A stretch of DNA of 64,000 nt from positions 1,018 to 65,017 of the forward strand of contig NZ_JACKSH010000046.1 in assembly GCF_025821625.1 (NCBI RefSeq). The letters are read 5' to 3'. This stretch comes from Mycolicibacterium pyrenivorans (GTDB lineage Bacteria > Actinomycetota > Actinomycetes > Mycobacteriales > Mycobacteriaceae). Shown here one piece after another: positions 20,538 through 30,479 of this stretch (position 1 is its first letter; each line of letters starts with the position of its first letter). The notes below the pieces were generated by a model, which saw only the letters and a program-made list of their open reading frames with translations, was not told the origin of the DNA and ran no database searches. A program made the position numbers and the translations under genes.

Positions 20538-23225
20538 TCAGCCCGACAGCGTGCGCCAGACCCGCGCGGGGGTCATCGGCAGGTCCCGCACCCGGGCGCC
20601 ACAGGCGCGCGCGATCGCGTTCGCCAGCGCAGGCGCCACCGGGTTGTACGGTGATTCGCTCATCGACTTCGCACCCATCGGCCCGATCTGGTCGTAGGTG
20701 TCGGCGAAGAGCACCTCGGTGACGGGCACGTCGGCCAGTTGCGGGATGTGGTAGTCGCGCAGCGCCTGGGTGAGCACCGCTCCGTCGGGCCCGATCAGCA
20801 TCTGCTCGTAGAGCGCGCCCCCGATCGCCTGGGCCACACCGCCTTCCACCTGACCGCGGCACTGCTGGGGGTTGATCACCACGCCGGCGTCGGCGGCCTG
20901 CACCGACTGCAGGATGCGGACCTCGCCGGTCTCGGGGTTCACCGCGACCCGGAATCCCTGCACGTTGAACGCCACCGAGCGCGGTGTCCCGTCGTGGCGG
21001 CCGCGCCCGGCCAGTGACCCGGGCAGATCGCTGAACTCGACCAGCCGGGCCCCGCACTGCACGCCGTGGGGAGTCAGCGTGCACGCGCGCGCGGCGGTCC
21101 CGGTGACCTCGGCGGCGGCTTTCACCATGACGGTCCGCAGGTTGCGGCAGGCCGCCATCACCGCCTGCCCGGCCACCACCGTGCCGGCCGACCCGAAGGC
21201 TCCGGTGTCGTAACCTGTTGTCTGAGTGTCCGATTGATTGATCAGGACCCTGTCGGGGGTGGTGCTCAACTCGGTGGCGACCAGCTGCGCGTGCACCGTG
21301 GTGGTGCCGTTGCCGAATTCGGCGGTGCCGACCGACAACACGTAGTCGCCGTCGGGGGTGACGGCGACGGACGCCTCGGCGACGTGCCCGCGCGGCGGGA
21401 TCGTCGCGATCATCGCGATGGCCATGCCCTCGCCGACGGGCCACCCGGCCGGTCCGGTCACGCCGTTACCGTCGGCGAGCGCCTGCTGTGTCAGGTCGAG
21501 GCACTGGTCGAGCCCGTAGCTGCCGAACGCGAGATCGTCGTCGGCGACGTGGGAGTCGACGAACACGTCACCGGGGACGACGACGCTGCGTCGCCGCAAC
21601 CCGAACGGGTCGACGTCGAGCCGGTGGGCCAGCTCGTCGAGCGCGGACTCGACGGCGAAGGTCATCTGGCTCAACCCGTAGCCGCGGAACGCGCCGGACG
21701 GCAGGTTGTTGGTGTACACGGCCTGGGCATCGACGCGTTTGTTCTCGCACCGGTACACCGAGATCGATTCGGCGCAGCCGTGGAACATCACGCCGGTGCT
21801 GTGGTTGCCGTAGGCGCCCGCGTCGACCAGAACGTCCACGGCGAGCGCGGTCAGTGCCCCGTCCGGTGTCGCGGCGGCGGTGACGTCGATGCGGTAGGGG
21901 TGCCGGCACGGCGCGAGCGTGAACTGGTCGGCGCGGGTGAACTCGTAGCGCACCGGACGGCCGAGCCGCAGCACCGCCAGCGTCACGATGTCCTCGGTGA
22001 GCATCTCCTGCTTGGCGCCGAAGCCGCCACCGATCCTGCGGCTGAACACGCGGACCTCGTCGCGATCGAGGCCGAACACGTGACACAACTCGTCGCGGAT
22101 CAGGAACGGGACCTGCGAACTGGTGCGCAGCACCAGCCGGCCGTCCTCGTCGCGCCATCCCGTGCAGCCGTGGGTCTCCAGGTGCGCATGCTGAACGCGT
22201 TGCGTGGTGTACCGCCCCTGCACCACCGCGCCGCCTGCGGCCGTCGCTGCGGCGATCCCGGCGGCGACGTCGCCGACGCCGCCGTGGACCTCCGCGACGA
22301 GATTGCGGGAGGCGTCCGCGATCCGGGTGTCGGCGCCTTTTCCGGGATGCAGCAGCGGCGCGCCCGGCGACCGGGCGACCTCCGGGTCGAACACCGACGG
22401 CAGCTCCTCATAGGTCACCACGATTGCGCGGCAGGCTGTTTCGGCGATCGCCACGGTGTCGGCCACGACGGCGGCCACCCGCTGTCCGAGGAATCGCACG
22501 GTGTGGTCCAGCACCACGGTGTCGTCGGGGTCGTCGTGGCGGTTGTGGTGGCGCGCCGTGGAGAACGCGACGCCGGGGCTGTCGCGGTGCGTCAGCACGA
22601 GGTGCACACCGTCGATCACCTCGGCCGCGGTGGTGTCGATCGCGACGATCCGCGCGTGCGCCACCGGGCTCGTGAGCACCGCAAGATGCAGCAGGCCGGG
22701 CATCGCGAAGTCCATCGTGTACTGCTCGCGCCCCGTCACCACGCCCATCGCGGCAGGCGCGCCGACGGAACGCCCGACGCCGCCGGACTTCTCGACGTTG
22801 ATCCGGCCGTCCAGCGCGTCGGTGATGGCGCGGTATCCGGTGCACCGACAAAGGTTTCCCTTCAGCGCCTGCGCCGGGTCGGCGAGCTGTTCCTCGGACA
22901 GCGTCGAGGCCGTCGTGATCATCCCCGCGGTGCAGAACCCACACTGGAAACCTCCGGCGTCGACGAAGCGGCGTTGGAGCGGATGCAGGTCGGTCGGGGT
23001 TCCGAGCCCGGCGACGGTGGTGACGTCGCGGCCGTCGGCGCGAAACGCCGGGAACACACACGAGTGCACCGCCTGCCCGTCGACGAGCACCGAGCATGCG
23101 CCGCAGTCACCGGAGTCGCAGCCCTTCTTCACCTCGAAGTGGCCGTGGTCGCGCAGGTAGGTGCGCAGGCACTGCCCGGGACGCGGAACGCCTTGTTTCT
23201 CAGTGCCGTTCACGCGAAAACTCAC
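20538..23225 (-). CDS. Xanthine dehydrogenase, fused 2Fe-2S and molybdopterin subunits
   Basis: It oxidises hypoxanthine and xanthine to urate. The 895 residues fuse two usual subunits: an N-terminal plant-type 2Fe-2S domain ([15 protein letters not shown]...C) and a second FeS helical domain (CGFCTAGM and CRCTGYR, ending near 140), then the large Mo-cofactor part with [19 protein letters not shown] and the late [11 protein letters not shown] holding the catalytic Glu region. FAD is supplied by the separate gene upstream. Its start overlaps that gene as ATGA. It is last in the purine operon. Assignment to xanthine rather than another substrate rests on the neighbours. Confidence 0.88.
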   Translation of the reverse strand: MSFRVNGTEKQGVPRPGQCLRTYLRDHGHFEVKKGCDSGDCGACSVLVDGQAVHSCVFPAFRADGRDVTTVAGLGTPTDLHPLQRRFVDAGGFQCGFCTAGMITTASTLSEEQLADPAQALKGNLCRCTGYRAITDALDGRINVEKSGGVGRSVGAPAAMGVVTGREQYTMDFAMPGLLHLAVLTSPVAHARIVAIDTTAAEVIDGVHLVLTHRDSPGVAFSTARHHNRHDDPDDTVVLDHTVRFLGQRVAAVVADTVAIAETACRAIVVTYEELPSVFDPEVARSPGAPLLHPGKGADTRIADASRNLVAEVHGGVGDVAAGIAAATAAGGAVVQGRYTTQRVQHAHLETHGCTGWRDEDGRLVLRTSSQVPFLIRDELCHVFGLDRDEVRVFSRRIGGGFGAKQEMLTEDIVTLAVLRLGRPVRYEFTRADQFTLAPCRHPYRIDVTAAATPDGALTALAVDVLVDAGAYGNHSTGVMFHGCAESISVYRCENKRVDAQAVYTNNLPSGAFRGYGLSQMTFAVESALDELAHRLDVDPFGLRRRSVVVPGDVFVDSHVADDDLAFGSYGLDQCLDLTQQALADGNGVTGPAGWPVGEGMAIAMIATIPPRGHVAEASVAVTPDGDYVLSVGTAEFGNGTTTVHAQLVATELSTTPDRVLINQSDTQTTGYDTGAFGSAGTVVAGQAVMAACRNLRTVMVKAAAEVTGTAARACTLTPHGVQCGARLVEFSDLPGSLAGRGRHDGTPRSVAFNVQGFRVAVNPETGEVRILQSVQAADAGVVINPQQCRGQVEGGVAQAIGGALYEQMLIGPDGAVLTQALRDYHIPQLADVPVTEVLFADTYDQIGPMGAKSMSESPYNPVAPALANAIARACGARVRDLPMTPARVWRTLSG

Positions 23226-24055
23226 GCGAGTTCCCTGCGGATCTGCTCGGCGAGGACCAGGGTCACGGCGCGACGCCAGTCGGGGTCACCGTGGGCGTCG
23301 TCGGTCCAGTCGTCCTCGCCGATGGTGGCGTGCGCCTCCCGCACCTCGGCCGCCGACGGGACGGTGGGGAAGGTGAACACGTACGGCCGGACGGTGGCCG
23401 CGGTCACCGAAAGCACGAAGCGCCCGCCGTCGGCGCCGGTGTCGCGTCGGCCGATGACCACGATACCCGAGCGGCCCAGCGGTGACGGAGCGAGCTTGCG
23501 GTAGGCCGTGGTCGCGCGGAGCGCCGCGGCGGGCAGCCGCACCGACCGAAGCACATCTGCGGGGCCAAGGGTGTTGGTGCCCGAACCCGTGACGAACTCG
23601 GCGACCGGCAGTCGATGGTCGGTGCCGTCGGCGCGCCAGATCGTCACCTCGCCGCCGAGCGCCGAGGTGAGCGAGATCATCGCTCCGGCAGGCAACGACA
23701 GGCAGATGTTTCCTCCGACGGTCGCCGTGGCCCAGATCTTGAACGACGCCAGCAGGGCGGTGCAGCACTGGTGCAACAGCGGCGCGGCGCTCCACTCGGG
23801 CCGCTCGACGGTCAACCGCGACGACAGCGCGGACACCTCGGCCACCGTGCAGGTCGCGGCGAGGTCGATCCCGGTATCGGTGACGGTGATCGGCTGCCAT
23901 CCCAGCCCGGTGATGTCGACCAGTCGGCGGACCTGTGGCTGGGGCTCGGAGAACAGCCATGTGCCGCCCGCGAGGATCGAATCGCCGGGACCGAGCGGCC
24001 ACAGCTCCTCGCGGCTGCGGGGGATGCGCGTCGTCTCGACGGTGTTCAGGTCCAT
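23222..24055 (-). CDS. Xanthine dehydrogenase FAD-binding subunit
   Basis: This 277-residue CoxM/XdhB-type flavoprotein takes electrons from the FeS centres to NAD or oxygen. FAD-binding signatures are ILAGGTWLF (about 28-36) and [16 protein letters not shown] (about 110-125). The CO-dehydrogenase flavoprotein C-terminal domain follows. ATG 24055 is 4 nt after the end of the urate hydroxylase gene, and the stop overlaps xdh. Length is normal for the family. Confidence 0.88.
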   Translation of the reverse strand: MDLNTVETTRIPRSREELWPLGPGDSILAGGTWLFSEPQPQVRRLVDITGLGWQPITVTDTGIDLAATCTVAEVSALSSRLTVERPEWSAAPLLHQCCTALLASFKIWATATVGGNICLSLPAGAMISLTSALGGEVTIWRADGTDHRLPVAEFVTGSGTNTLGPADVLRSVRLPAAALRATTAYRKLAPSPLGRSGIVVIGRRDTGADGGRFVLSVTAATVRPYVFTFPTVPSAAEVREAHATIGEDDWTDDAHGDPDWRRAVTLVLAEQIRRELA

Positions 24056-24059
24056 GGGG

Positions 24060-25226
24060 TCAGTGCACCGGGGTCACGGGCCCGCCCATGATGTTGCCGA
24101 CGATGCCGCGAATAATGTTGGTGCCGTCCTCGTTTCGGAGCTCGTCATACCATTGGGCGGTCTTCTCGGGGTCCTTGGCGTGCGTCAGGTCGCAGCGCTT
24201 ACGTGCCCGAAGCACCAAGTCGGCCGCGCGCGGGGCCCGTGCCTCCTGATAGGCGGTCAGTGCCGCGGGTACGTCATCGGGGTGGTCTCGGAACGCCCAC
24301 TGCAGGGCGACCGCGTCCTCCATCGCCGAGCAGCCCCCCTGCCCGATGTCGGGGGTGGTGTTGTGGGCGGCGTCGCCCAGCACCGCGACCCTGCCTTTGA
24401 CCCAGGTGTGGAACGGGTCCACGTCGAAAATCTCGACCCTGTTGGTGGTCGCCGGGTCCAGCTTGTCGATCAGCGCCTGCACCCCCGCAGCCCAGCCCGC
24501 GAAGTGCGCGCGCAGGACATCTCGTGCGCTGCCCTTTTCATATGGCACACCCGGAGGTTCCACGACATCGAAGAAGAAGTAGAACCGGCCGCCGGCCACC
24601 GGCATCACCGACACCCGCTTGCCGTCAGCGACGTAGGTGGTCCACTCGGTGGCCGGGCCGATCGCGTCGTCGGTCTCGACGAGGCCGTTGAAGTTGACGT
24701 ACCCGGCGTAGCGACGGGACACCGGCGCCCCGAGCACGTAATCGCGGGTGATCGAACCGGCGCCGTCAGCCCCGATGATGACGTCCGCCGACACCGTGGT
24801 CCCGTCGGCGAATCGGGCCGTCGCCGCGTCGGGGCCGTCGTGCACGCTCACCATCTTGCAGCCGAAGTTGATCTGGTCGGGGCCGTACGCGTGCATCAGC
24901 ATCGTCTGGAGTTCCGCGCGGGCGATGGGGTAGGGGCGTTGGCCGACCTGGTCGATCAGGGGCCGCATCGAGAATCGGCACATCGTTTCGCCGGTGTGGC
25001 CATCGATGTAGCTCATCGAGTCGACGATCCCGCCGAGCCGCGCGGTCTGGTCTTTCAGGCCCAGGTAGTTGAGGCATTTGACGCCGTTGGACCACACCGA
25101 GATCGCCGCCCCGACGGGCTTGTTCTCGGTGATCCTCTCGTAGACCTCGGTGTCGATGCCGTTCTGCCGCAGCGCGATCGCCGCGCTCATGCCCCCCATG
25201 CCTGCGCCGATGATGACCGCTTTCAC
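24060..25226 (-). CDS. hpxO: FAD-dependent urate hydroxylase
   Basis: This 388-residue flavin monooxygenase of the HpxO type converts urate to 5-hydroxyisourate using NADH and O2, the step done by uricase elsewhere. Motifs are GAGMGGMSAAIALRQ (FAD, 8-22), PVGAAISVWSNGVKC (about 37-51), YVNFNGLVE, and GDAAHNTTPDIGQGG (about 283-297), which holds the second FAD motif. Resemblance to Klebsiella HpxO runs the full length. The following HIU hydrolase and OHCU decarboxylase in the same operon confirm the pathway. Confidence 0.93.
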   Translation of the reverse strand: MKAVIIGAGMGGMSAAIALRQNGIDTEVYERITENKPVGAAISVWSNGVKCLNYLGLKDQTARLGGIVDSMSYIDGHTGETMCRFSMRPLIDQVGQRPYPIARAELQTMLMHAYGPDQINFGCKMVSVHDGPDAATARFADGTTVSADVIIGADGAGSITRDYVLGAPVSRRYAGYVNFNGLVETDDAIGPATEWTTYVADGKRVSVMPVAGGRFYFFFDVVEPPGVPYEKGSARDVLRAHFAGWAAGVQALIDKLDPATTNRVEIFDVDPFHTWVKGRVAVLGDAAHNTTPDIGQGGCSAMEDAVALQWAFRDHPDDVPAALTAYQEARAPRAADLVLRARKRCDLTHAKDPEKTAQWYDELRNEDGTNIIRGIVGNIMGGPVTPVH

Positions 25227-25236
25227 ATCGGGCCCC

Positions 25237-25560
25237 TCAGCTTCCCCGGTACGTCGAATAGGCGAATGGCGACAACAGCAACGGAACGTGATAATGCCCG
25301 TCGCCGTCGCTGATCTCGAAGGCGATCACCACTTCGGGGTAGAACGCGGTGACTTCCCTTGTGGCGAAATAATTTCCGGTGTCGAAACGCACCCGGTAGA
25401 TGCCCGGGGTCAGGTCGGCGGCCAGCGAGCCCACCCGGCCGTCGGGATCGGTCTGCGCGGCGGCGACTGCAACTCCGGAGGCGTCGGTGAGTGTGACCGC
25501 GACGCCGGCGGCCGGCGTGCCGGTCACCGCGTCGAGCACATGGATGCTGACGGTGCTCAT
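25237..25560 (-). CDS. uraH: 5-hydroxyisourate hydrolase (transthyretin-like)
   Basis: It opens 5-hydroxyisourate to OHCU. The 107 residues show all family marks: the N-terminal VSIHVLDAVTGTPA with catalytic His, the middle YRVRFDTGNYF, HYHVPLLLSPFAYSTYR with the second His, and the C-terminal YRGS. ATG 25560 is the last link of a chain of mini-ORF starts spaced 35 bp apart, so translation probably couples to uraD upstream. It ends 10 nt before hpxO. Confidence 0.96.
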   Translation of the reverse strand: MSTVSIHVLDAVTGTPAAGVAVTLTDASGVAVAAAQTDPDGRVGSLAADLTPGIYRVRFDTGNYFATREVTAFYPEVVIAFEISDGDGHYHVPLLLSPFAYSTYRGS

Positions 25561-25717
25561 GCGCGATCCGCCTCCGCTTCTCGCTGGGTGCTCATGCGCG
25601 ATCCGCCTCCGCTTCTCGCTCGGTGCTCATGCGCGATCCGCCTCCGCTTCTCGCTGGGTGCTCATGCGCGATCCGCCTCCGCTTCTCGCTGGGTGCTCAT
25701 GCGTGCTCGTCCCTCAT
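25558..25717 (-). repeat. Four 35-bp units forming a relay of mini-ORFs between uraD and uraH
   Basis: Four 35-bp units occupy 25558-25697. On the minus strand each starts with ATGAGCACC, reads MSTQREAEADRA (E for Q in one copy) and ends in TGA overlapping the ATG of the next unit. Starts lie at 25700, 25665, 25630, 25595 and finally 25560, the uraH start. A shorter link (ATG 25717, MRDEHA) joins the uraD stop to the first unit. Every junction is ATGA. The units resemble MIRU-type intercistronic elements but are shorter, and they share the QRxAxADRA pattern with those at 63762. Confidence 0.9.
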
Positions 25718-26217
25718 GGGTTCTCCTTCGACATCAGGCGCTGCAACCGGAGCCGATTGATCTTGGCCAGCTCCGAGCGCACCACTCGGCGTTCGGTCTC
25801 GGGGTCGTTGTCGAGCCGGCCGGTGAGGATGGCCAGCAGTTCCTCTGCTGTGCGCCCGCTGGCACAGACCAGGTACACGTAACCGAACTTGTCCTCGTAG
25901 CGGCCGCCTTCTGCGGCGAGTTCGGCCTTCACCGCGTCGCCGGCGCCGGCCACCAGCGTCTGCTCCCGCTCCGAGGCGGGGTTGTCGGGGTCGGCACCGA
26001 TGCGCGGGTGACCGTCGAGCGCGGCGGCGAGCCCGGTGTCCGGCAGATCCGCGAGCACTTGGTCGGCGCGGTCGAACAGCGCGTCCGCGTCCGGGAACGG
26101 ACCTCCTTCCAGTACCCGACGGGCCCAGACCGGCGATGCGCACACCCCCGACAGCAGCCGCATCCGCTCTTGTTCGGACAACCGGTTGAACTCTTCGACA
26201 TCGAGGGATCCGGCCAT
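25714..26217 (-). CDS. uraD: 2-oxo-4-hydroxy-4-carboxy-5-ureidoimidazoline decarboxylase
   Basis: It decarboxylates OHCU to S-allantoin, ending the urate branch. Family features are LDVEEFNRL at the N-terminus, the HPRIG loop with catalytic His, and FGYVYLVCASGRTAEELLAIL near the end. The start is uncertain: ATG 26217 (MAGSLDVEE) gives 167 residues, the family size, while ATG 26280 or 26241 would add 8-21 residues. It seems to be the first gene of the minus-strand operon uraD-uraH-hpxO-xdhB-xdh. Confidence 0.9.
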   Translation of the reverse strand: MAGSLDVEEFNRLSEQERMRLLSGVCASPVWARRVLEGGPFPDADALFDRADQVLADLPDTGLAAALDGHPRIGADPDNPASEREQTLVAGAGDAVKAELAAEGGRYEDKFGYVYLVCASGRTAEELLAILTGRLDNDPETERRVVRSELAKINRLRLQRLMSKENP

Positions 26218-26370
26218 CACCACACCATTGTGGTCGTCCATGTCGTGGTTGGACAGGGCAGTGAGGCGATCACCGGTCATCTCATCGACTCCGCGACACC
26301 ACCATGGTCCAAGGATCGGCCAGAATCCGGCGCTTCGCATGTCGGGCGTTTCGCATGCCACAATGGCCGT

Positions 26371-27054
26371 GTGCAAGCGGTGCTGTGGGACATGGACGGC
26401 ACGCTCGTCGACTCCGAGAAGTTGTGGGACGTGTCACTTTCCGCCCTCTATGACTCGTTCGGCGGTTCGATGAGCCGCGAGACCAGGGCGCTGCTGGTCG
26501 GGGCCTCGGCCGAAGAGACGATGGTGACCGTATACGCGGAGCTGGGTCTCGAACCGGACCCGGAGGCGATGGCCGAATCGATCCGATGGCTGCACGACCA
26601 CACCGCGGGCCTGTTCGACGGAGGTCTGCCGTGGTGTGACGGTGCCCGCGAGATGCTCGAAGCGCTTGCGGCGGAACGTACTCCGATGGCGCTGGTGACC
26701 AATACTCAACGAGGACTCGCCGAGCGGGCACTCAACAGCATTGGTCGGCACTACTTTTCGGTCACCGTCTGTGGTGACGAGGTGCCGAGCGGCAAACCCG
26801 CTCCGGACCCGTATCTGCGTGCGGCGGAGCTGCTCGGACTGGCACCTGCTGATTGTCTCGCAGTGGAGGACTCGGTGACCGGCACAGCTGCCGCGGAGAC
26901 GGCGGGGTGTGCGGTGCTCGTGGTTCCCAACGACGTCCCGGTTCCCGGCGGTCGCCGCCGCCGCCACGTCGGCTCGCTGGCCGAACTCGAGGTCTCCGAT
27001 CTCCGCAGGATCCACCTCGAGTTGGACCGGGAGTCGCGCAAACGTAGCGCCTGA
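26371..27054 (+). CDS. HAD-superfamily hydrolase (subfamily IA)
   Basis: This 227-residue phosphatase-type protein has all HAD motifs: LWDMDGTLVDSEK (nucleophile and acid-base Asp, residues 5-17), LVTNTQRG (motif II), SGKPAPDPYL (motif III Lys) and VEDSVTGTAAA (motif IV). The cap helices lie between motifs I and II. The substrate is unknown; the size fits the beta-phosphoglucomutase/phosphoglycolate phosphatase group. GTG 26371 gives a direct start at motif I. It is divergent from the purine operon, with a shared 150-bp spacer. Confidence 0.88.
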   Translation: MQAVLWDMDGTLVDSEKLWDVSLSALYDSFGGSMSRETRALLVGASAEETMVTVYAELGLEPDPEAMAESIRWLHDHTAGLFDGGLPWCDGAREMLEALAAERTPMALVTNTQRGLAERALNSIGRHYFSVTVCGDEVPSGKPAPDPYLRAAELLGLAPADCLAVEDSVTGTAAAETAGCAVLVVPNDVPVPGGRRRRHVGSLAELEVSDLRRIHLELDRESRKRSA

Positions 27055-27115
27055 CACCGCGCGTAATCTGTGCAGTTTCGGGAACTCTCCCGACCGCAAG
27101 TCTCGAGTGATTGAA

Positions 27116-27131
27116 TGTGATCTGAATCACG
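27116..27131 (+). promoter_or_regulatory. CRP-type binding site
   Basis: TGTGATCTGAATCACG fits the cAMP-receptor-protein consensus TGTGA-N6-TCACA in 9 of 10 positions, centred about 31 bp before the start of the sugar transporter gene. Mycobacterial CRP (Rv3676 type) uses this consensus. The nearness to the start suggests either repression or action at a promoter close by. Confidence 0.65.
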
Positions 27132-27154
27132 CAACGGTGCGGAAAGGTCGTCAG

Positions 27155-28627
27155 ATGGCCGGTCAAGGTGGTCCCGTCGGGGAAGGCCCGGAGATTTTCG
27201 ACGAGGACCAGGATTTCTCGTCCGGCAAGACCGCGATCCGGATCGCCTCGGTCGCTGCCCTCGGCGGTCTGCTGTTCGGTTACGACAGCGCGGTGATCAA
27301 CGGTGCGGTGGACTCGATCCAGGAGGACTTCGGCATCGGTAACGCCGAACTCGGTTTCGCGGTCGCCTCCGCGCTGCTGGGCGCCGCGGCGGGCGCCATG
27401 ACCGCGGGCCGCATCGCCGACAAGATCGGCCGTATCGCGGTGATGAAGATCGCCGCCGTGCTGTTCCTGGTCAGTGCGTTCGGGACCGGGTTCGCCCCCG
27501 AGGTGTGGGCGGTCGTGCTCTTCCGGATCGTCGGCGGCATCGGCGTCGGTGTGGCTTCGGTGATCGCGCCCGCCTACATCGCCGAGACCTCGCCGCCGGG
27601 TATTCGCGGCAGGCTCGGGTCGCTGCAGCAGCTGGCCATCGTGTCCGGCATCTTCCTGTCCTTCGTCGTCAACTGGCTGCTTCAATGGGCGGCGGGCGGA
27701 CCCAACGAGCCGCTGTGGTTCGGCATCGATGCCTGGCGCTGGATGTTCCTCGCGATGGCATTCCCCGCGGTGCTGTACGGGGCGCTGGCGTTTACGATCC
27801 CGGAATCTCCGCGCTATCTCGTTGCCAGTCACAAGATTCCGGAAGCCCGCCGGGTGCTGACCATGCTGCTCGGGAAGAAGAACCTGGAAATCACCATCAC
27901 CCGCATCCGGGAGACGCTGGAGCGCGAGGACAAGCCGTCGTGGCGCGATCTGCGCAAACCCACGGGCGGTCTGTACGGCATCGTGTGGGTGGGCCTCGGA
28001 CTGTCGATCTTCCAGCAGTTCGTCGGCATCAACGTCATCTTCTACTACTCCAACGTGCTCTGGCAGGCCGTTGGATTCAGCGCCGACGAATCGGCCGTCT
28101 ACACCGTCATCACGTCGGTGATCAACGTGCTCACCACCCTGATCGCGATCGCTTTGATCGACAAGATCGGGCGCAAGCCGCTGCTGCTGATCGGCTCGTC
28201 GGGCATGGCCGTGACACTCATCACGATGGCCGTCATCTTCGCCAACGCGACGCTCGACGCGGAGGGCAACCCGAGCCTGCCCGGCGCGTCCGGGGTGATC
28301 GCGTTGGTCGCCGCCAACCTGTTCGTCGTCGCGTTCGGCATGTCCTGGGGTCCGGTGGTGTGGGTGCTTCTCGGTGAGATGTTCCCCAACCGGATCCGCG
28401 CCGCCGCCCTCGGCCTCGCCGCCGCCGGACAGTGGGCGGCCAACTGGCTGATCACCATCACGTTCCCCGGTCTGCGCGAGCACCTCGGCCTGGCCTACGG
28501 GTTCTACGGAATGTGCGCGATCCTGTCGGGCCTGTTCGTCTGGCGGTGGGTGATGGAGACCAAGGGCAGGTCGCTCGAGGACATGCACGGCGAGATCCTC
28601 CGCGAGGACAAGACCGCGGCCGGCTAG
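27155..28627 (+). CDS. MFS sugar:proton symporter
   Basis: This 490-residue, 12-helix transporter of the sugar porter family takes up a monosaccharide with a proton. Signatures are [14 protein letters not shown] (helix 1), [10 protein letters not shown] (loop 2-3), [21 protein letters not shown] (after helix 4), PESPRYLVA (end of helix 6), [13 protein letters not shown] (helix 7), [10 protein letters not shown], and C-terminal [14 protein letters not shown] 27155 follows GGAAAGG. The CRP-type site upstream fits carbon control. The substrate cannot be named from sequence. Confidence 0.93.
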   Translation: MAGQGGPVGEGPEIFDEDQDFSSGKTAIRIASVAALGGLLFGYDSAVINGAVDSIQEDFGIGNAELGFAVASALLGAAAGAMTAGRIADKIGRIAVMKIAAVLFLVSAFGTGFAPEVWAVVLFRIVGGIGVGVASVIAPAYIAETSPPGIRGRLGSLQQLAIVSGIFLSFVVNWLLQWAAGGPNEPLWFGIDAWRWMFLAMAFPAVLYGALAFTIPESPRYLVASHKIPEARRVLTMLLGKKNLEITITRIRETLEREDKPSWRDLRKPTGGLYGIVWVGLGLSIFQQFVGINVIFYYSNVLWQAVGFSADESAVYTVITSVINVLTTLIAIALIDKIGRKPLLLIGSSGMAVTLITMAVIFANATLDAEGNPSLPGASGVIALVAANLFVVAFGMSWGPVVWVLLGEMFPNRIRAAALGLAAAGQWAANWLITITFPGLREHLGLAYGFYGMCAILSGLFVWRWVMETKGRSLEDMHGEILREDKTAAG

Positions 28628-28779
28628 GGCTGCGGGGGACTGCGCGGGTCGTAGACCAGGCCGTCTGCTGTGGTCCACGCACCTGTGACCTTGCTGGTGT
28701 CGATATCAGGTGGTCGAAAGTCGCGCTCGTACTAAAGCCGATCGCGGCTTTCTGGCCCGACGTGACACAATCGCGACCC

Positions 28780-29043
28780 GTGAAGACCTTCGATGCGCTG
28801 TTCGCCGAATTGAGCGAGCGGGCGCGCACCCGGCCGACAGGCAGCGGCACCGTCGCGGCACTCGACGCGGGCGTGCACGCCATCGGCAAGAAGATCCTCG
28901 AAGAGGCCGGCGAGGTGTGGCTGGCCGCCGAACACGAGAGCGACGACGCCCTCGCCGACGAGGTCAGCCAGCTGCTGTACTGGACGCAGGTCTTGATGGT
29001 GTCGCGCGGGCTGTCCCTCGACGACGTGTACCGGAAGCTGTGA
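28780..29043 (+). CDS. hisE: Phosphoribosyl-ATP diphosphatase
   Basis: This is the second step of histidine synthesis, splitting phosphoribosyl-ATP to phosphoribosyl-AMP and PPi. The 87-residue helical MazG-like protein carries [14 protein letters not shown] with metal-binding Glu residues and [14 protein letters not shown]. The GTG 28780 start ([11 protein letters not shown]) matches family starts, and a CACAAT hexamer just upstream may be its -10 box. The next gene, hisG, starts 4 nt after, as in other mycobacteria. Confidence 0.95.
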   Translation: MKTFDALFAELSERARTRPTGSGTVAALDAGVHAIGKKILEEAGEVWLAAEHESDDALADEVSQLLYWTQVLMVSRGLSLDDVYRKL

Positions 29044-29047
29044 TCGC

Positions 29048-29923
29048 ATGCTGAGAGTCGCGGTGCCCAACAAAGGCACACTCAGTGAATCGGCCGCCGA
29101 GATCCTGTCCGAGGCCGGATACCGCCGGCGCACCGACACCAAGGATCTGACCGTCGTCGATCCCGCCAACCAGGTGGAGTTCTTCTTCCTGCGTCCCAAG
29201 GACATCGCGATCTACGTCGGCTCGGGGCAACTCGACCTCGGCATCACCGGTCGGGATCTGGCCCAGGAATCCGTTGCGCCGGTACGAGAGCGGCTGGCGT
29301 TGGGATTCGGGTCGTCGACGTTCCGGTACGCGGCGCCGGCCGGGCGGTCGTGGCGGGTGGAAGACCTCCAAGGCAAGCGGATCGCCACCGCCTTCCCGAA
29401 CCTGGTGGGAAAGGACTTGGCAGCCAGGGGAATCGACGCGACGGTGATCCGACTCGACGGCGCCGTGGAGATCTCGGTACAACTCGGTGTCGCCGATGCG
29501 ATCGCCGACGTCGTCGGTTCCGGTCGCACGCTGGGACTGCACAACCTCACGGCCTTCGGTGAGTCGCTGTGTGATTCCGAAGCGGTGCTGATCGAACGCG
29601 ACGGCTCGGCGGGGGAGGCCGGTGAGGAAGCCGCCGGCGAGAAGGCCGCTGCGCGCGACCAGTTGGCGGCCCGGGTCCAGGGAGTCGTGTTCGGCCAGCA
29701 GTACCTGATGCTGGATTACGACTGCCCGCGCGCGGTGCTCGACAGGGCCACCGAGGTCACTCCCGGGCTGGAGTCCCCGACCATCGCGCCGCTGGCCGAC
29801 CCGGACTGGGTGGCGGTGCGCGCCCTGGTTCCGCGGCGCGACGTGAACGCCATCATGGACCAGATCGCGGCGATCGGCGCCAAGGCGATCCTGGCCTCCG
29901 ACATCAGGTTCTGCCGCTTCTGA
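29048..29923 (+). CDS. hisG: ATP phosphoribosyltransferase, long form
   Basis: It commits ATP and PRPP to histidine synthesis and is inhibited by histidine. The 291 residues have the catalytic part ([36 protein letters not shown] with the PRPP loop) and the C-terminal ferredoxin-like regulatory domain ([19 protein letters not shown]). An Ala/Glu-rich stretch at about 186-200 is slightly longer than in M. tuberculosis. It ends ASDIRFCRF, as is usual. Confidence 0.97.
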   Translation: MLRVAVPNKGTLSESAAEILSEAGYRRRTDTKDLTVVDPANQVEFFFLRPKDIAIYVGSGQLDLGITGRDLAQESVAPVRERLALGFGSSTFRYAAPAGRSWRVEDLQGKRIATAFPNLVGKDLAARGIDATVIRLDGAVEISVQLGVADAIADVVGSGRTLGLHNLTAFGESLCDSEAVLIERDGSAGEAGEEAAGEKAAARDQLAARVQGVVFGQQYLMLDYDCPRAVLDRATEVTPGLESPTIAPLADPDWVAVRALVPRRDVNAIMDQIAAIGAKAILASDIRFCRF

Positions 29924-29987
29924 TCTTGACGCGTGACACGGTCGCGCGTGTTAGCGTCCGGGGGTCCGTCCACCGCCCGGAGGCCCG

Positions 29988-30470
29988 ATGACCCAGGTTC
30001 TCGTTCTGCTTCTGGCCCTGTCGATCGGTGTGATCGCCGGTCTGCGCGCCATGACCGCTCCGGCCGTGGTGGCCTGGGGGGCGATGCTCGGCTGGATCGA
30101 CGTCGGCGACAAGTGGTCGGAGTGGATGGCACACCCCATCACCGTCACCGTGCTCACGATCCTGCTGCTCGGTGAACTGGTCACCGATCAGCTACCGCAG
30201 ACGCCCAGTCGCAAGGTGCCGCCGCAGTTCGTTGCCCGCCTGACCACCGGAGCGTTCGCCGGTGCGGTGATCGGCAGCGCGTTCTTCCACACCTTCAGCG
30301 CCATCGGAGCAGGGGTCATCGGAGCGGTCCTGGGCACCCTCGGTGGGGCCGCACTGCGCAGTCGGGTCGCGGCCGCCAAGGGCGGTAACGACCGCCCCGG
30401 GGCATTCGGCGAGGACGTTCTCGCCGTCGGCGGCGGATTCCTCGTCGCGTTCCTCGTCAGCTTCGTGTAG
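29988..30470 (+). CDS. DUF4126 membrane protein
   Basis: This 160-residue protein with four predicted hydrophobic helices has glycine-rich faces (GALFAGAVIGSAFF-like segments, LGTLGGAALRS). It fits the DUF4126 family and the Rv2120c position behind hisG. Function unknown. ATG 29988 has a weak GGAGG-like site. TTGACG upstream at 29926 may be a -35 box of a separate promoter. Confidence 0.8.
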   Translation: MTQVLVLLLALSIGVIAGLRAMTAPAVVAWGAMLGWIDVGDKWSEWMAHPITVTVLTILLLGELVTDQLPQTPSRKVPPQFVARLTTGAFAGAVIGSAFFHTFSAIGAGVIGAVLGTLGGAALRSRVAAAKGGNDRPGAFGEDVLAVGGGFLVAFLVSFV

Positions 30471-30479
30471 GACGGCGGG

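Noticed and set aside
21066-23504. 812-codon open frame on the plus strand
   Set aside because: It is antisense to the xanthine dehydrogenase gene, which has full FeS and Mo motifs.
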